The position numbers and the translations under genes are program-made. The notes below the pieces were generated by a model. The model was not told the DNA's origin. It ran no database searches and saw only the letters and a program-made list of their open reading frames with translations. Shown here piece after piece: positions 24,877 to 33,212 of a DNA stretch of 64,000 nt. Numbering within the stretch: the first letter of the stretch is position 1; every line of letters begins with the position of its first letter. This DNA comes from Cryptosporangium arvum DSM 44712 (GTDB taxonomy: Bacteria > Actinomycetota > Actinomycetes > Mycobacteriales > Cryptosporangiaceae), in NCBI RefSeq assembly GCF_000585375.1, contig NZ_KK073874.1, positions 1,736,001 through 1,800,000 of the forward strand, written 5' to 3'.

Positions 24877-25081
24877 GGTGGGGCGTGACCTCCCGGTTCG
24901 GGGCTGCTCGTGTTCGGGGGGCGATGATACGGACCTCCACCGACAACGGCCGCCCCGATGGGCTCTCACCTGCAACTTCGGTGATACCGACGTGCTCCTT
25001 TACTGCACCTGTGGACATCTCCCCACGGGGTTGTCCGGTGACGTAGCGTGGTGGCACTAACCCTGGCGGGGGTGGTCTGCT
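24877..25081. promoter_or_regulatory. divergent promoter/leader region between two SHMT genes
   Basis: These 205 bases must hold the promoters of both SHMT genes. On the minus strand (glyA leader) several short stems are possible: TCGGT-ATC-ACCGA, CACC-GAAGTTGCA-GGTG, and a GGGGCG/CGCCCC pairing. The string ACCGAAGTTGCAGG slightly resembles a glycine-riboswitch core, but the flanking conserved elements are not found. No known riboswitch is called. Confidence 0.4.
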
Positions 25082-26350
25082 GTGTCACTGCATAGCGCGG
25101 TCGTCGACGGATACCGTCCGGCGGGCCTCGACGGACTTCGCTCGGCCGACCCCGAGGTCGCCGAGATCCTCACGGCGGAGTACGACCGTGTCCGGCACGG
25201 CGTGCAACTGACCGCGAGTGAGAACTTCACGTCCGCGGCGGTCCGCGCGGTGCTGGGCTCCACCCTCGGCGACAAGCACGCCGAGGGGTACCCCGGCCGG
25301 CGGTACTACGGCGGGTGCGAGTTCATCGACCAGGCCGAGGAACTGGGCCGGGCCCGGGCGTGCGCGTTGTTCGGCGCCGAGCACGCGAACCTGCAACCGC
25401 ACTCGGGCACGCTGGCCAACCTCGCCGCGTTCGCCGCGCTGCTGGTTCCGGGCGATACGGTGCTGGCGATGGAGCCCCGCTACGGCGGTCACTTCACCAG
25501 CGGCAGCAGCCGGAACTTCTCCGGGAAGTGGTTCCACACGGTCGGGTACGGCGTCCGCCGGTCCGACGAGCGCCTCGACTACGACGAGATCCGCGATCTG
25601 GCTCGCCAGCACCTGCCGAAGCTGATCGTCTGCGGGCCCACCGCGTACACGCGGTTGATCGACTACGCGGCGTTCCGCGAGATCGCCGACGAGGTCGGAG
25701 CCTACTTCCTGGTCGACGCGGCGCAGATCAGCGGGCTGGTCGCCGGTCGCGCGGTGCCGTCGCCGGTGCCCTATGCGGACGTGGTCACCACCACCTCCCA
25801 CAAGTCGCTGCGTGGCCCGCGGGGCGGCATCGTCCTCTGCACGCGTGCGCTGGCCCGTCGCGTCGACAACGCGGTGTTCCCGTTCCTGCAGGGCGCGCCG
25901 CAGATGAACAACGTCGCCGCGAAGACGGTCGCGCTGGGCGAGGCGGGCGAGCTGGCGTTCGTCGACTACGCCCAGCGGGTGCTGGCCAACGCGTCCGCGC
26001 TGGCCGACGGGTTGGAGAGCGCCGGGCTGCGTCTGGTCACCGGCGGCACCGACAACCACATGGTGCTCGTCGATCTCGGTGACGCCCAGGTGAGCGGCGC
26101 CGAGGCCGAGCAGCGTTGCCGTGACGTCGGCATCCTGCTCACCAAGCACGTGTTGCCGTTCGACCACCGGCTGCCCGAAGAGGCATCCGGGTTGCGTCTG
26201 GGCACGCTGGCGTCCACCACGCAGGGCATGACCGAGGCCGACATGGAGTTCGCCGCCGAGCTGATCGTCCGCGCCATCCGCGGCGAGCAGGGCGTGGGTG
26301 ACGACGTCGCCGATCTCGCGGCGCGCTACCCCTGTTACTCGCCACACTGA
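25082..26350 (+). CDS. second serine hydroxymethyltransferase-like enzyme
   Basis: This 422-residue paralogue of GlyA has LTASENFTSAAVRAVLGSTL, DKHAEGYPGRRYYGGCEFID, PHSGTLANLAAFAALL, FLVDAAQISGLVAGR and the PLP lysine in TTTSHKSLRGPRGG. Key pocket motifs are kept, but MDMAHFAGL becomes VDAAQISGL and SGGHLTHG becomes YGGHFTSG, so substrate choice may differ (for example another beta-hydroxy amino acid or aldehyde). It starts at GTG 25082. It diverges from the longer glyA, and a MmcQ/YjbR-like gene follows four bases later on the same strand. Confidence 0.9.
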   Translation: MSLHSAVVDGYRPAGLDGLRSADPEVAEILTAEYDRVRHGVQLTASENFTSAAVRAVLGSTLGDKHAEGYPGRRYYGGCEFIDQAEELGRARACALFGAEHANLQPHSGTLANLAAFAALLVPGDTVLAMEPRYGGHFTSGSSRNFSGKWFHTVGYGVRRSDERLDYDEIRDLARQHLPKLIVCGPTAYTRLIDYAAFREIADEVGAYFLVDAAQISGLVAGRAVPSPVPYADVVTTTSHKSLRGPRGGIVLCTRALARRVDNAVFPFLQGAPQMNNVAAKTVALGEAGELAFVDYAQRVLANASALADGLESAGLRLVTGGTDNHMVLVDLGDAQVSGAEAEQRCRDVGILLTKHVLPFDHRLPEEASGLRLGTLASTTQGMTEADMEFAAELIVRAIRGEQGVGDDVADLAARYPCYSPH

Positions 26351-26354
26351 AACG

Positions 26355-26726
26355 ATGGACGTCCTGGAGACGCTGCGGCGGATCTGTCTGGCACTGCCGG
26401 AGGCCACCGAGCGGATCAGCCACGGGGCACCGACGTGGGCGGTGCGCGACAAGCGGACGTTCGTGACGTTCGCCGATCACGTGCACGGTGACGAGCACGT
26501 CGCGTTCTGGTGTCCGGCGCCGCCCGGTGTCCAGGAGGAGATGGTCGCCGTCGAACCGGAGCGGTTCTTCCGGCCCCCGTACGTGGGGCCGAGCGGCTGG
26601 CTCGGTGTCCGGCTGGACGGTCCCGACGTCGACTGGGACGAGATCACCGAAATCGTCACCGAGGCGTACCGCTGCGTCGCGCCGAAGACGCTCGTCGCTC
26701 GCCTCGGTACCGTTATCGATCAGTGA
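26355..26726 (+). CDS. MmcQ/YjbR-family protein
   Basis: This 123-residue small alpha/beta protein of the YjbR/CyaY-like fold has LRRICLALPEATERISHGAPTWAVRDKRTFVTF, FWCPAPPGVQEEMVAVEP, RFFRPPYVGPSGWLGVRL and VTEAYRCVAPKTLVARL. Family members are described as MmcQ-like proteins with proposed DNA binding; the biological role is not established. The ATG at 26355 is four bases after the SHMT-like gene stop, so they form a short operon. Confidence 0.88.
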   Translation: MDVLETLRRICLALPEATERISHGAPTWAVRDKRTFVTFADHVHGDEHVAFWCPAPPGVQEEMVAVEPERFFRPPYVGPSGWLGVRLDGPDVDWDEITEIVTEAYRCVAPKTLVARLGTVIDQ

Positions 26727-26730
26727 TCAG

Positions 26731-26739
26731 CATTAATCC
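26731..26739. promoter_or_regulatory. GGATTAATG motif upstream of M28 peptidase 1
   Basis: CATTAATCC (GGATTAATG on the minus strand) occurs in the 89-base leader of the first aminopeptidase gene. A related GGGATTAATC lies upstream of the second. The shared AT-rich word in otherwise GC-rich leaders may be a common regulator site. Confidence 0.35.
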
Positions 26740-26815
26740 GTTTTGGTCCCGGTAGCTCCGCACTCCGGCTAGGTTCGAGCACCACCTGTGTCGGACCGAC
26801 CCGGAGGCGCCGCTC

Positions 26816-28453
26816 ATGCCGTTATCCGATTTCCGCCCGAGACGCGCGCTCGTCGCGCTCACTGCCGCAACCACGCTCGCCCTCGCCGCCGCCACCCCCG
26901 CCGCGGCCGCTCCGCCGGACCCCGGCGCCGCGCTGTCGAAGAAGCTGACGTCGGCCGTGACCACCGAGGGCGTGTTCGGGCACCTGCGCCAGTTCCAGAA
27001 GATCGCCGACGCCAACCGCGGTACCCGGGCGTCCGGCACGCCGGGCTACGACCGGAGCGCCGACTACGTCGCGCGGAAGCTGCAGCACGCCGGTTACCGG
27101 GTCAGCAGGCAGAGTTTCGAGTTCCCGTACTTCCAGGAGCTCAACCCGTCGAAGTTCAGCCAGGTCAGCCCCGCGCCGAAGACGTTCGTCAACGGCACCG
27201 ACTTCGAGACGCTCAGCTTCTCCGGCGACGGCGCGGCCCAGGGCACGGTCACCGCGGTCGACGTCAACCTGACGCCGCCGCGCGCGTCGACGAGCGGGTG
27301 CGAGGCCACCGACTTCGCGAACTTCCCGAAGGGCAACATCGCGCTGCTGCAACGCGGCACGTGCGACTTCGGGGTGAAGGCGACAAACGCGGCGGCGGCC
27401 GGTGCGGTCGGCCTCATCGTGTTCAACCAGGGCAACGGCACCGAGGCGGCGAACCCCGACCGGTTCGAGCTGTTCGAGGGCAACGCCGGTGGGCCGGTGC
27501 CGATCCCCGCGATCACCGTGCCGTACGCGCTCGGTGCGCAGCTGGCCGGTACGACGAACACCGTCGTCCGCATCGAGACCGACACGTTGTCGGAGACCCG
27601 CACCACCCAGAACGTGCTCGCGGAGACGCCCGGCGGGCGCGCGGACAACGTCGTCATGGCGGGTGCGCACTTGGATTCGGTGCCCGAGGGGCCCGGGATC
27701 AACGACAACGGCACCGGGAGCGCGGGTCTGCTCGAGGTGGCGTTGAAGTACGCGCCGCTGGCGAAGAAGTCCCCGAACAAGGTGCGGTTCGCCTGGTGGG
27801 GTGCGGAGGAAGGTGGGCTGCTCGGTTCGGCGCACTACGTGTCGGCGTTGACGCCGGCTCAGGTCGCGGACATCGGGCTGTACCTGAACTTCGACATGAT
27901 CGGGTCGCCGAACTACCTGCTCGCGGTGTACGACGGGGACAACTCGACCGGGACGGGAACGCCGCCGGCGGGCTCCGGTGCGCTCGAGACGATCTTCCGG
28001 AAGTACCTGGCGAGCCGGGGTCAGCAGGTCGTCGACACCGAGTTCGACGGGCGCTCGGACTACGGGCCGTTCATCGCCGAGGGCATCGGGATCCCGGCCG
28101 GTGGGCTGTTCACCGGGGCCGAGGGGAAGAAGTCCGCGGCTGACGTCGCGAAGTTCGGCGGGGTGGCGGATGTCGCGTACGACCCCTGCTACCACCAGAA
28201 GTGCGACAGCCTGTCGCCGAAGAAGGACGGCGCCGACGCCGCGGTCTACCAGCGGTTGACGAAGGCGTACGGGAAGAAGCTGGTCGGGAACATCAACGTG
28301 TTCGCGCTCGATCTGAACTCCGACGCGATCGCGGACGCCGTGGCCAGGCTGGCCTGGAACACCAGCGGGATCTCCGAGCCCGGTGACGCTCCCAAGGCCG
28401 CCGCGGCCGCCGCCCCCAGCGGCGGCGGGCAGGGCCCCGTGCCGACCGTTTGA
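26816..28453 (+). CDS. secreted M28 aminopeptidase with PA domain (paralogue 1)
   Basis: This 545-residue exported zinc peptidase resembles Streptomyces griseus aminopeptidase. A Sec signal peptide (RRALVALTAATTLALAAATPAAAA, cut near 32) is followed by an N-terminal helical part, a PA insert (about 140-255, with GCEATDF and ALLQRGTCDFGVK) and the M28 domain. Zinc ligands and acid/base residues: His285 and Asp287 (AGAHLDSV), Asp297 (INDNGTG), Glu331-Glu332 (WWGAEEGG), Asp360 (NFDMIGS) and His in YDPCYHQKCDS, whose cysteines can pair. It releases N-terminal amino acids outside the cell. GGAGG precedes the ATG. A long hairpin terminates it. Confidence 0.93.
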   Translation: MPLSDFRPRRALVALTAATTLALAAATPAAAAPPDPGAALSKKLTSAVTTEGVFGHLRQFQKIADANRGTRASGTPGYDRSADYVARKLQHAGYRVSRQSFEFPYFQELNPSKFSQVSPAPKTFVNGTDFETLSFSGDGAAQGTVTAVDVNLTPPRASTSGCEATDFANFPKGNIALLQRGTCDFGVKATNAAAAGAVGLIVFNQGNGTEAANPDRFELFEGNAGGPVPIPAITVPYALGAQLAGTTNTVVRIETDTLSETRTTQNVLAETPGGRADNVVMAGAHLDSVPEGPGINDNGTGSAGLLEVALKYAPLAKKSPNKVRFAWWGAEEGGLLGSAHYVSALTPAQVADIGLYLNFDMIGSPNYLLAVYDGDNSTGTGTPPAGSGALETIFRKYLASRGQQVVDTEFDGRSDYGPFIAEGIGIPAGGLFTGAEGKKSAADVAKFGGVADVAYDPCYHQKCDSLSPKKDGADAAVYQRLTKAYGKKLVGNINVFALDLNSDAIADAVARLAWNTSGISEPGDAPKAAAAAAPSGGGQGPVPTV

Positions 28454-28473
28454 CCGAACGCATTTCCGCATCA

Positions 28474-28509
28474 CGGAGCGGGCCCGCGCGAAGGCGCGGG
28501 CCCGCTCCG
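28474..28509 (+). terminator. 16-bp hairpin terminator of M28 peptidase 1
   Basis: CGGAGCGGGCCCGCGC (28474-28489) and GCGCGGGCCCGCTCCG (28494-28509) pair perfectly around the tetraloop GAAG, 20 bases after the stop. Confidence 0.9.
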
Positions 28510-28560
28510 CGTGTCCGGCGCGGCGCGTCGGGGGAGTGGTCGTCAGCGTGATCGCGTAAT

Positions 28561-28589
28561 GGGACTAATCTCCTGAATCGGGATTAATC
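28561..28589 (+). promoter_or_regulatory. direct repeats GGGACTAATC / GGGATTAATC before M28 peptidase 2
   Basis: GGGACTAATC (28561-28570) and GGGATTAATC (28580-28589) are near-identical direct repeats 19 bases apart, ending 22 bases before the ATG. A related word lies upstream of the first paralogue. Confidence 0.45.
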
Positions 28590-28611
28590 GACGTCATCCC
28601 GTGGAGAAGGC

Positions 28612-30297
28612 ATGCGCGCTCGCACCCGCCGCAACCGTCCGACGCGAGCCGTCGGAGTCGTGACGACACTCGTCGTCGCCGCACTGACCGGTGTGGCCGC
28701 CCACCAGATGACCGCGACCGCGACCCCGACCCGGGCGATCCGGCCCGCACCGGCCCCCACCACCGAGCCGACGCGCACCCCGGGTGCGACTCCGTCGAGC
28801 ACCCCGGGCACCCCGGCCGCGACGCCCCCCGCGGAGGCCGGTCTGGCGGCCGGGCGCGCGCTCGCGGCCCAGGTGACCGTCGACGGCGTCCTGTCGCACC
28901 TCCGCGCGTTCCAGCAGATCGCCGACGGCAACAAGGGCACGCGGGCGTCCGGCGTCGGGCACGGCTACACCCGCAGCGCCGACTACGTCGCCGGCCACCT
29001 CGAGGCCGCCGGCTACCGCGTCACCCGGTCGAAGTTCGAGTTCCCGTACTTCGAGGAGGTCCGCCCGACGACGTTCCGGCGCACCGCCCCCACCACCCAC
29101 CCGTACCGGGCGACCATCGACTTCCAGATCCTCAGCTATGCCGGTTCCGGTGCCGTCGAGGCCCGCGTCCACCCGGTCGACGTGACCCTGCGGCCGCCTC
29201 GCGCGTCCACCAGCGGCTGCGAAACCGCTGACTTCGCCGGCTTCCCGCGGGGCGCGATCGCGCTGGTGCAGCGCGGATCCTGCGACTTCAGCGTGAAGGC
29301 CCGGCACGCCGTGGCCGCGGGCGCGGCCGGCCTGATCATCTTCAACCAGGGCAACGGCACCGGCCGCGACCGGCTCGACGCGTTCGGCGGCACCCTGCAG
29401 GAGCCGTTCCGGATCCCGGCCATCGGGGTGTCGTACGCGGTCGGCGCCGAGCTCGCCGCGTCGCCGGCGCGGAGCGTCCGCATCGAGACCGAAACGCTGT
29501 CGGAGACGCGCACCACCGAGAACGTGCTGGCGGAGCTGCCCGCGAAGCGGGCCGGACGCACGGTGATGGTCGGGGCGCACCTGGACTCGGTGCCCGCCGG
29601 GCCCGGGATCAACGACAACGGCAGCGGGAGCGCCGGGGTGCTCGAGGTGGCGCTGCGCTACGCCGAACTGGCCCGTACCAGCAGCACGCCCAACACCCTG
29701 CGGTTCGCCTGGTGGGGCGGCGAGGAAGCCGGGCTGCTCGGATCCCAGCACTACGTGGACTCGCTGACCTCGGCGGAGCGTGAGCGGATCGCGCTGTACC
29801 TCAACTTCGACATGATCGGCTCGCCCAACTACGAGCTCGGCGTGTACGACGGCGACCGCGGACCGACCGGCTCGGCGGCGATCGAGAAGTTCTTCCAGGG
29901 CTTCCTCGCCGACCACGGGCAGAAGTCGACGGCCAGCGAGTTCAACGGACGGTCGGACTACGGGCCGTTCATCGCGAAGGGCATCGGCATCCCGGCCGGT
30001 GGGATGGACACCGGGGCCGAGGGGATCAAGCCGAAATCGGCGGTCGCGAAGTTCGGCGGTGTGCCCGGCGTCGCGTACGACCCCTGCTACCACCAGGCCT
30101 GTGACGGGCTGGGGGCGGTGAAGGACAAGGATCGTCGCGACGACTACCGCCGGCTCGCGCGGGCGTACGGGAGCCGGCTGGTCGGCAACGTGAACGTCGT
30201 ACCGCTCGACCTGATCAGCGACGCGATCGCGACCGCGGTCGGCCGGTACGCCTACGACGTGTCCGACGTCGTGGGCTCGGCGACCCCGGCGCCCTAG
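28612..30297 (+). CDS. secreted M28 aminopeptidase with PA domain (paralogue 2)
   Basis: This 561-residue sister of the preceding gene has the same order: N-terminal export signal (TRAVGVVTTLVVAALTGVAA), a Thr/Pro-rich linker (about 38-75) absent from paralogue 1, a helical part, PA domain (SGCETADFAGFPRGAIALVQ, RGSCDFSVK) and M28 domain with VGAHLDSV, INDNGSG, WWGGEEAGLLGSQ, NFDMIGS and YDPCYHQACDG. All metal and catalytic residues are kept, so both copies should be active. The tandem arrangement with separate leaders indicates local duplication. Its stop overlaps the convergent SDR gene by four bases. Confidence 0.93.
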   Translation: MRARTRRNRPTRAVGVVTTLVVAALTGVAAHQMTATATPTRAIRPAPAPTTEPTRTPGATPSSTPGTPAATPPAEAGLAAGRALAAQVTVDGVLSHLRAFQQIADGNKGTRASGVGHGYTRSADYVAGHLEAAGYRVTRSKFEFPYFEEVRPTTFRRTAPTTHPYRATIDFQILSYAGSGAVEARVHPVDVTLRPPRASTSGCETADFAGFPRGAIALVQRGSCDFSVKARHAVAAGAAGLIIFNQGNGTGRDRLDAFGGTLQEPFRIPAIGVSYAVGAELAASPARSVRIETETLSETRTTENVLAELPAKRAGRTVMVGAHLDSVPAGPGINDNGSGSAGVLEVALRYAELARTSSTPNTLRFAWWGGEEAGLLGSQHYVDSLTSAERERIALYLNFDMIGSPNYELGVYDGDRGPTGSAAIEKFFQGFLADHGQKSTASEFNGRSDYGPFIAKGIGIPAGGMDTGAEGIKPKSAVAKFGGVPGVAYDPCYHQACDGLGAVKDKDRRDDYRRLARAYGSRLVGNVNVVPLDLISDAIATAVGRYAYDVSDVVGSATPAP

Positions 30298-31079
30298 GCG
30301 AACGACCGGGCGCTGGGGCGGCCCTGGCCGCCGTCGACCGCGATGTTCGCGCCGGTGATCCAGGACGCCCGGTCGGAGAGCAGGAACGCGGCGACGTCAC
30401 CGATCTCCTCGGGGTGCCCGAGCCGGCCGAACGGGAACTCGTTGGCCCGGAAGTTCTCGAAGCGCTCGGGGTCGTTCGCCTTCAGGTGCGCCCAGCCGCC
30501 GCCCTCGAACAGGATCGAGCCCGGGCTGATCGCGTTCACCCGCACGTTGAGCGGCGCGAGTTCCAACGCGAGCGTGGCCGCGAGGTGGATCTCGGCCGCC
30601 TTCGCCGCGGCGTAGGCCGTGCGCGGCCCGGGCTTCATGCCGGTCACCGACGCGACGAACAGCACCGAACCGCGGCCGGCCGCCTCGAGGTGGGGGAGTG
30701 AGGCCTTGGTCAGCGCCGCCGCGTGACCGACGTTGAGCGCGTACGTGCCGAGGAAATCGTCGACCGTGCCGGTCCGCAGGTTGCCGTTGCCCTGGGTGCC
30801 CCCGGCGTTGGCGACGACGCGGTCGAGGCCACCGAGCGACTCCGCCACCTCGTTCACCGCGACCTCGAGCGCGGCGGGGTCGGTGACGTCGGCGACGACC
30901 GTCACGACCGGCCGCCCGTGACGGCCGACCTTCTCGGCGGCGTCGGCCAGGTCGTCGGGCCCGCGGGCGATCAGCCCCACCCAGGCACCTTCGCGGGCCA
31001 GCGAGTCGGCGATCGCCAACCCCAGCCCTCGGCTGCCCCCGGTGACGACCGCGCGTGCCCCGTCCAGACCCAGATCCAT
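30294..31079 (-). CDS. short-chain dehydrogenase/reductase
   Basis: This 261-residue classical SDR has the cofactor motif TGGSRGLGLAIA, ADVTDP, the NAGG motif (VVANAGG) and catalytic Ser in VASVTGMK with YxxxK as TAYAAAK. The AISPGSILFEGG and VDGGQG endings follow. Asp/Arg residues after beta-2 (LIARGPDDLADAAEK) hint at NADP(H), but this is weak. The ATG at 31079 has AGGAGG six bases upstream. Similar SDRs reduce 3-oxoacyl or sugar-like ketones; the substrate is unknown. It diverges from the siderophore transporter operon. Confidence 0.92.
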   Translation of the reverse strand: MDLGLDGARAVVTGGSRGLGLAIADSLAREGAWVGLIARGPDDLADAAEKVGRHGRPVVTVVADVTDPAALEVAVNEVAESLGGLDRVVANAGGTQGNGNLRTGTVDDFLGTYALNVGHAAALTKASLPHLEAAGRGSVLFVASVTGMKPGPRTAYAAAKAAEIHLAATLALELAPLNVRVNAISPGSILFEGGGWAHLKANDPERFENFRANEFPFGRLGHPEEIGDVAAFLLSDRASWITGANIAVDGGQGRPSARSFA

Positions 31080-31146
31080 CCCGACCTCCTGCTCCGCCTG
31101 TATCGGGAGCAACGGTACTGGCTGCCGGGACCATCGAGTCTCTCGA

Positions 31147-31165
31147 TATAGCTAGGCTAACCTAA
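31147..31165 (+). promoter_or_regulatory. IdeR/DmdR-type iron box
   Basis: TATAGCTAGGCTAACCTAA matches the iron-box consensus at about 15 of 19 positions, with a perfect right half (TAGGCTAACCTAA). It ends five bases before the first permease start and resembles the site before the siderophore-interacting protein. Confidence 0.8.
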
Positions 31166-31170
31166 CTTCC

Positions 31171-32178
31171 GTGAGAGGCGCCGTGGTCGGACGACAGCTC
31201 GCGGTCTTCGGCATCGCCGTCGCCGCGCTGGGCTGCGTCGTCGTGCTGAGCTTGATGGTGGGGCGGCAGTCGATCGCCCTGGTGAACGCGGTCCGCGCGC
31301 TGCTGCCCGGTGCGCACGGCGAGATCGCCGACATCGTGCGCGGTCTCCGGTTGGAGCGCACGGTGGTCGGCGTCGTCGTCGGCCTAGCGCTCGGCGGCGC
31401 GGGCGCGCTCATGCAGGCGCTGACCCGCAACCCGCTGGCCGACCCCGGCCTGCTCGGCGTCAACGCGGGCGCGGCCGCGGTGATCGTCACCGGCTTCACG
31501 TTCTTCGGCATCACCAGCGGTTACCCGCAGGTCTGGCTCGCCCTCGCCGGCGCCGCGATCGGGTCGGTCGCCGTGTACCTCCTCGGCGGCGGCGGACGCG
31601 CGGCGACCACGCCGGCCCGTCTCGCGCTCGCCGGTGCCGCGCTCACCGCCGTGCTCTTCGCGTACATGAACGGTCTCGCGATGCGTGACCAGGACACGTT
31701 CGACGAGATGCGGTTCTGGGTGGTCGGCTCGGTCGTCAACCGCGGGTACGACGGGCTCGTCGCCGCGCTGCCGTTCATCGCGACGGGGGCGGTCGTCGCG
31801 CTGCTGGTGGCCCCGGCCCTGAACGCGCTCGCGCTGGGCGAGGACACGTCACGCGCGCTCGGGCTCGGCGTCGGGCGGACCCGGGCTTTGACCGGCGTCG
31901 CGATCACGCTGTTGTGCGGCGGGGCGACCGCGGTGGCCGGGCCGATCGTCTTCATCGGCCTGACCGTGCCGCACGTGGCGCGCTGGCTCGTCGGCGCCGA
32001 TCAACGCCGGGCGGTGCCGCTCTCGATGGTGCTGGCCGCGTTCTTCCTGGTGCTCTGCGACACGCTCGGGCGGGTCGTCTCGGGTGGTGCGGAGATCCAG
32101 GCCGGGCTGGTGGCGGCGATCTTCGGCGCCCCGATCTTCATCGCGCTCGTGCGCCGACGGATGCTGGCGGCGGCATGA
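31171..32178 (+). CDS. iron-siderophore ABC transporter permease (FecCD type), first subunit
   Basis: This permease of up to 335 residues has about nine to ten membrane helices of the BtuC/FecCD fold: RTVVGVVVGLALGGAGALMQ, LTRNPLADPGLLGVNAGAA, the ATPase-contact region EDTSRALGLGVGRTR, and AGPIVFIGLTVPHVARWLVG. It pairs with the second permease to import ferric siderophores. The GTG at 31171 adjoins the iron box and has no ribosome site; a GTG at 31183 has GAGAGG upstream and may be the true start. Its stop overlaps the next start (ATGA). Confidence 0.93.
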   Translation: MRGAVVGRQLAVFGIAVAALGCVVVLSLMVGRQSIALVNAVRALLPGAHGEIADIVRGLRLERTVVGVVVGLALGGAGALMQALTRNPLADPGLLGVNAGAAAVIVTGFTFFGITSGYPQVWLALAGAAIGSVAVYLLGGGGRAATTPARLALAGAALTAVLFAYMNGLAMRDQDTFDEMRFWVVGSVVNRGYDGLVAALPFIATGAVVALLVAPALNALALGEDTSRALGLGVGRTRALTGVAITLLCGGATAVAGPIVFIGLTVPHVARWLVGADQRRAVPLSMVLAAFFLVLCDTLGRVVSGGAEIQAGLVAAIFGAPIFIALVRRRMLAAA

Positions 32179-33212
32179 CCGCGGTACCTGTGCTCGCGGC
32201 GGGGCCCGTCGTGCTCCGGGTCCACCGTCGTTCGGTGGTGGTGTGTCTCGTCCTAGGCGTTCTGCTCCTGGCCGCGATCGTCCTGTCGCTCGCCGCCGGC
32301 ACCAACTCGTTCCCGCTGGACCAGGTGTTCACGGCGGTGTTCGGTGAGGGCAAACCCGCCACCGAGCTGATCGTCGCCGAGCTGCGTCTGCCCCGGGCCG
32401 TCACCGGTGCGCTCGTCGGTATCGCGCTCGGCATCTCCGGCGGGATCTTCCAGTCGCTGACGCGTAACCCGCTCGGCAGCCCCGACGTCGTCGGCTTCGG
32501 ACAGGGCGCCACCACCGGTGCGCTGGTCACGATGCTCCTGCTGCACGGCGGGTTCGTCGCGGCGTCGTTCGGCGCGGTGGTGGGTGGCGTGGTCACCGCG
32601 GCGCTGGTGTTCGGTCTGGCCTACCACCGCGGCAGCATCGCGCCACTGCGGATCGTGCTCGTCGGTCTCGGGCTCGCGCTCATGCTGATCTCGGTCAACC
32701 AGCTGCTGATCGTGCGGTCGCAGCTGTACGACGCGCAGAGCGCCTCCGCGTGGATCGTCGGCAGCCTCGCCGGGCGCGAATGGAACCAGGTGAAGCTGAT
32801 GGGCGCGGTGCTCGTCGTCGGACTCGTGGCCTGTGTGTTCCTGATGCGGCCGCTGAGCCTGAGCGAGTTCTCCGACGAACGCTCGATGAGCCTCGGCCTG
32901 CGGATCGGACGGGCGCGGTTCGCGGCCGTCGGCACGGGTGTACTGCTCGCCTCGGCCGCCGTCGCCGCCGCCGGTCCGATCCAGTTCGTCGCGCTCCCGG
33001 CGCCGCAGATCGCGCGCCGCCTCACCCGCGCGGCGGGCCCGAACCTCACGGCGTCCGGCCTGACCGGCGGGCTGCTGCTCGTGCTGGCCGACTTCCTCGC
33101 GCGGGAAGCGTTCCAGCCCCGGCTCGTGCCGGTCGGTGTGGTCACCGGGGTCGTCGGTGGTCTGTATCTCGCCTGGCTGCTGAGCCGCGAATGGAAGAAG
33201 GGCCGGGCATGA
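32175..33212 (+). CDS. iron-siderophore ABC transporter permease (FecCD type), second subunit
   Basis: This 345-residue FecCD permease is the partner of the preceding one: ELRLPRAVTGALVGIALGIS, SLTRNPLGSPDVVGFGQGA, the coupling region DERSMSLGLRIGRAR and AAGPIQFVALPAPQIARRLT. The usual nine to ten membrane helices are present. The ATG lies in an ATGA overlap with the first permease, and its own stop overlaps the ATPase start in the same way, so all four transporter genes are translationally coupled and iron-controlled. Confidence 0.93.
   Translation: MTAVPVLAAGPVVLRVHRRSVVVCLVLGVLLLAAIVLSLAAGTNSFPLDQVFTAVFGEGKPATELIVAELRLPRAVTGALVGIALGISGGIFQSLTRNPLGSPDVVGFGQGATTGALVTMLLLHGGFVAASFGAVVGGVVTAALVFGLAYHRGSIAPLRIVLVGLGLALMLISVNQLLIVRSQLYDAQSASAWIVGSLAGREWNQVKLMGAVLVVGLVACVFLMRPLSLSEFSDERSMSLGLRIGRARFAAVGTGVLLASAAVAAAGPIQFVALPAPQIARRLTRAAGPNLTASGLTGGLLLVLADFLAREAFQPRLVPVGVVTGVVGGLYLAWLLSREWKKGRA

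Noticed and set aside
24877-25081. Glycine riboswitch upstream of glyA
   Set aside because: Only a short string resembles the aptamer core; the tandem aptamer layout and conserved flanks are missing.
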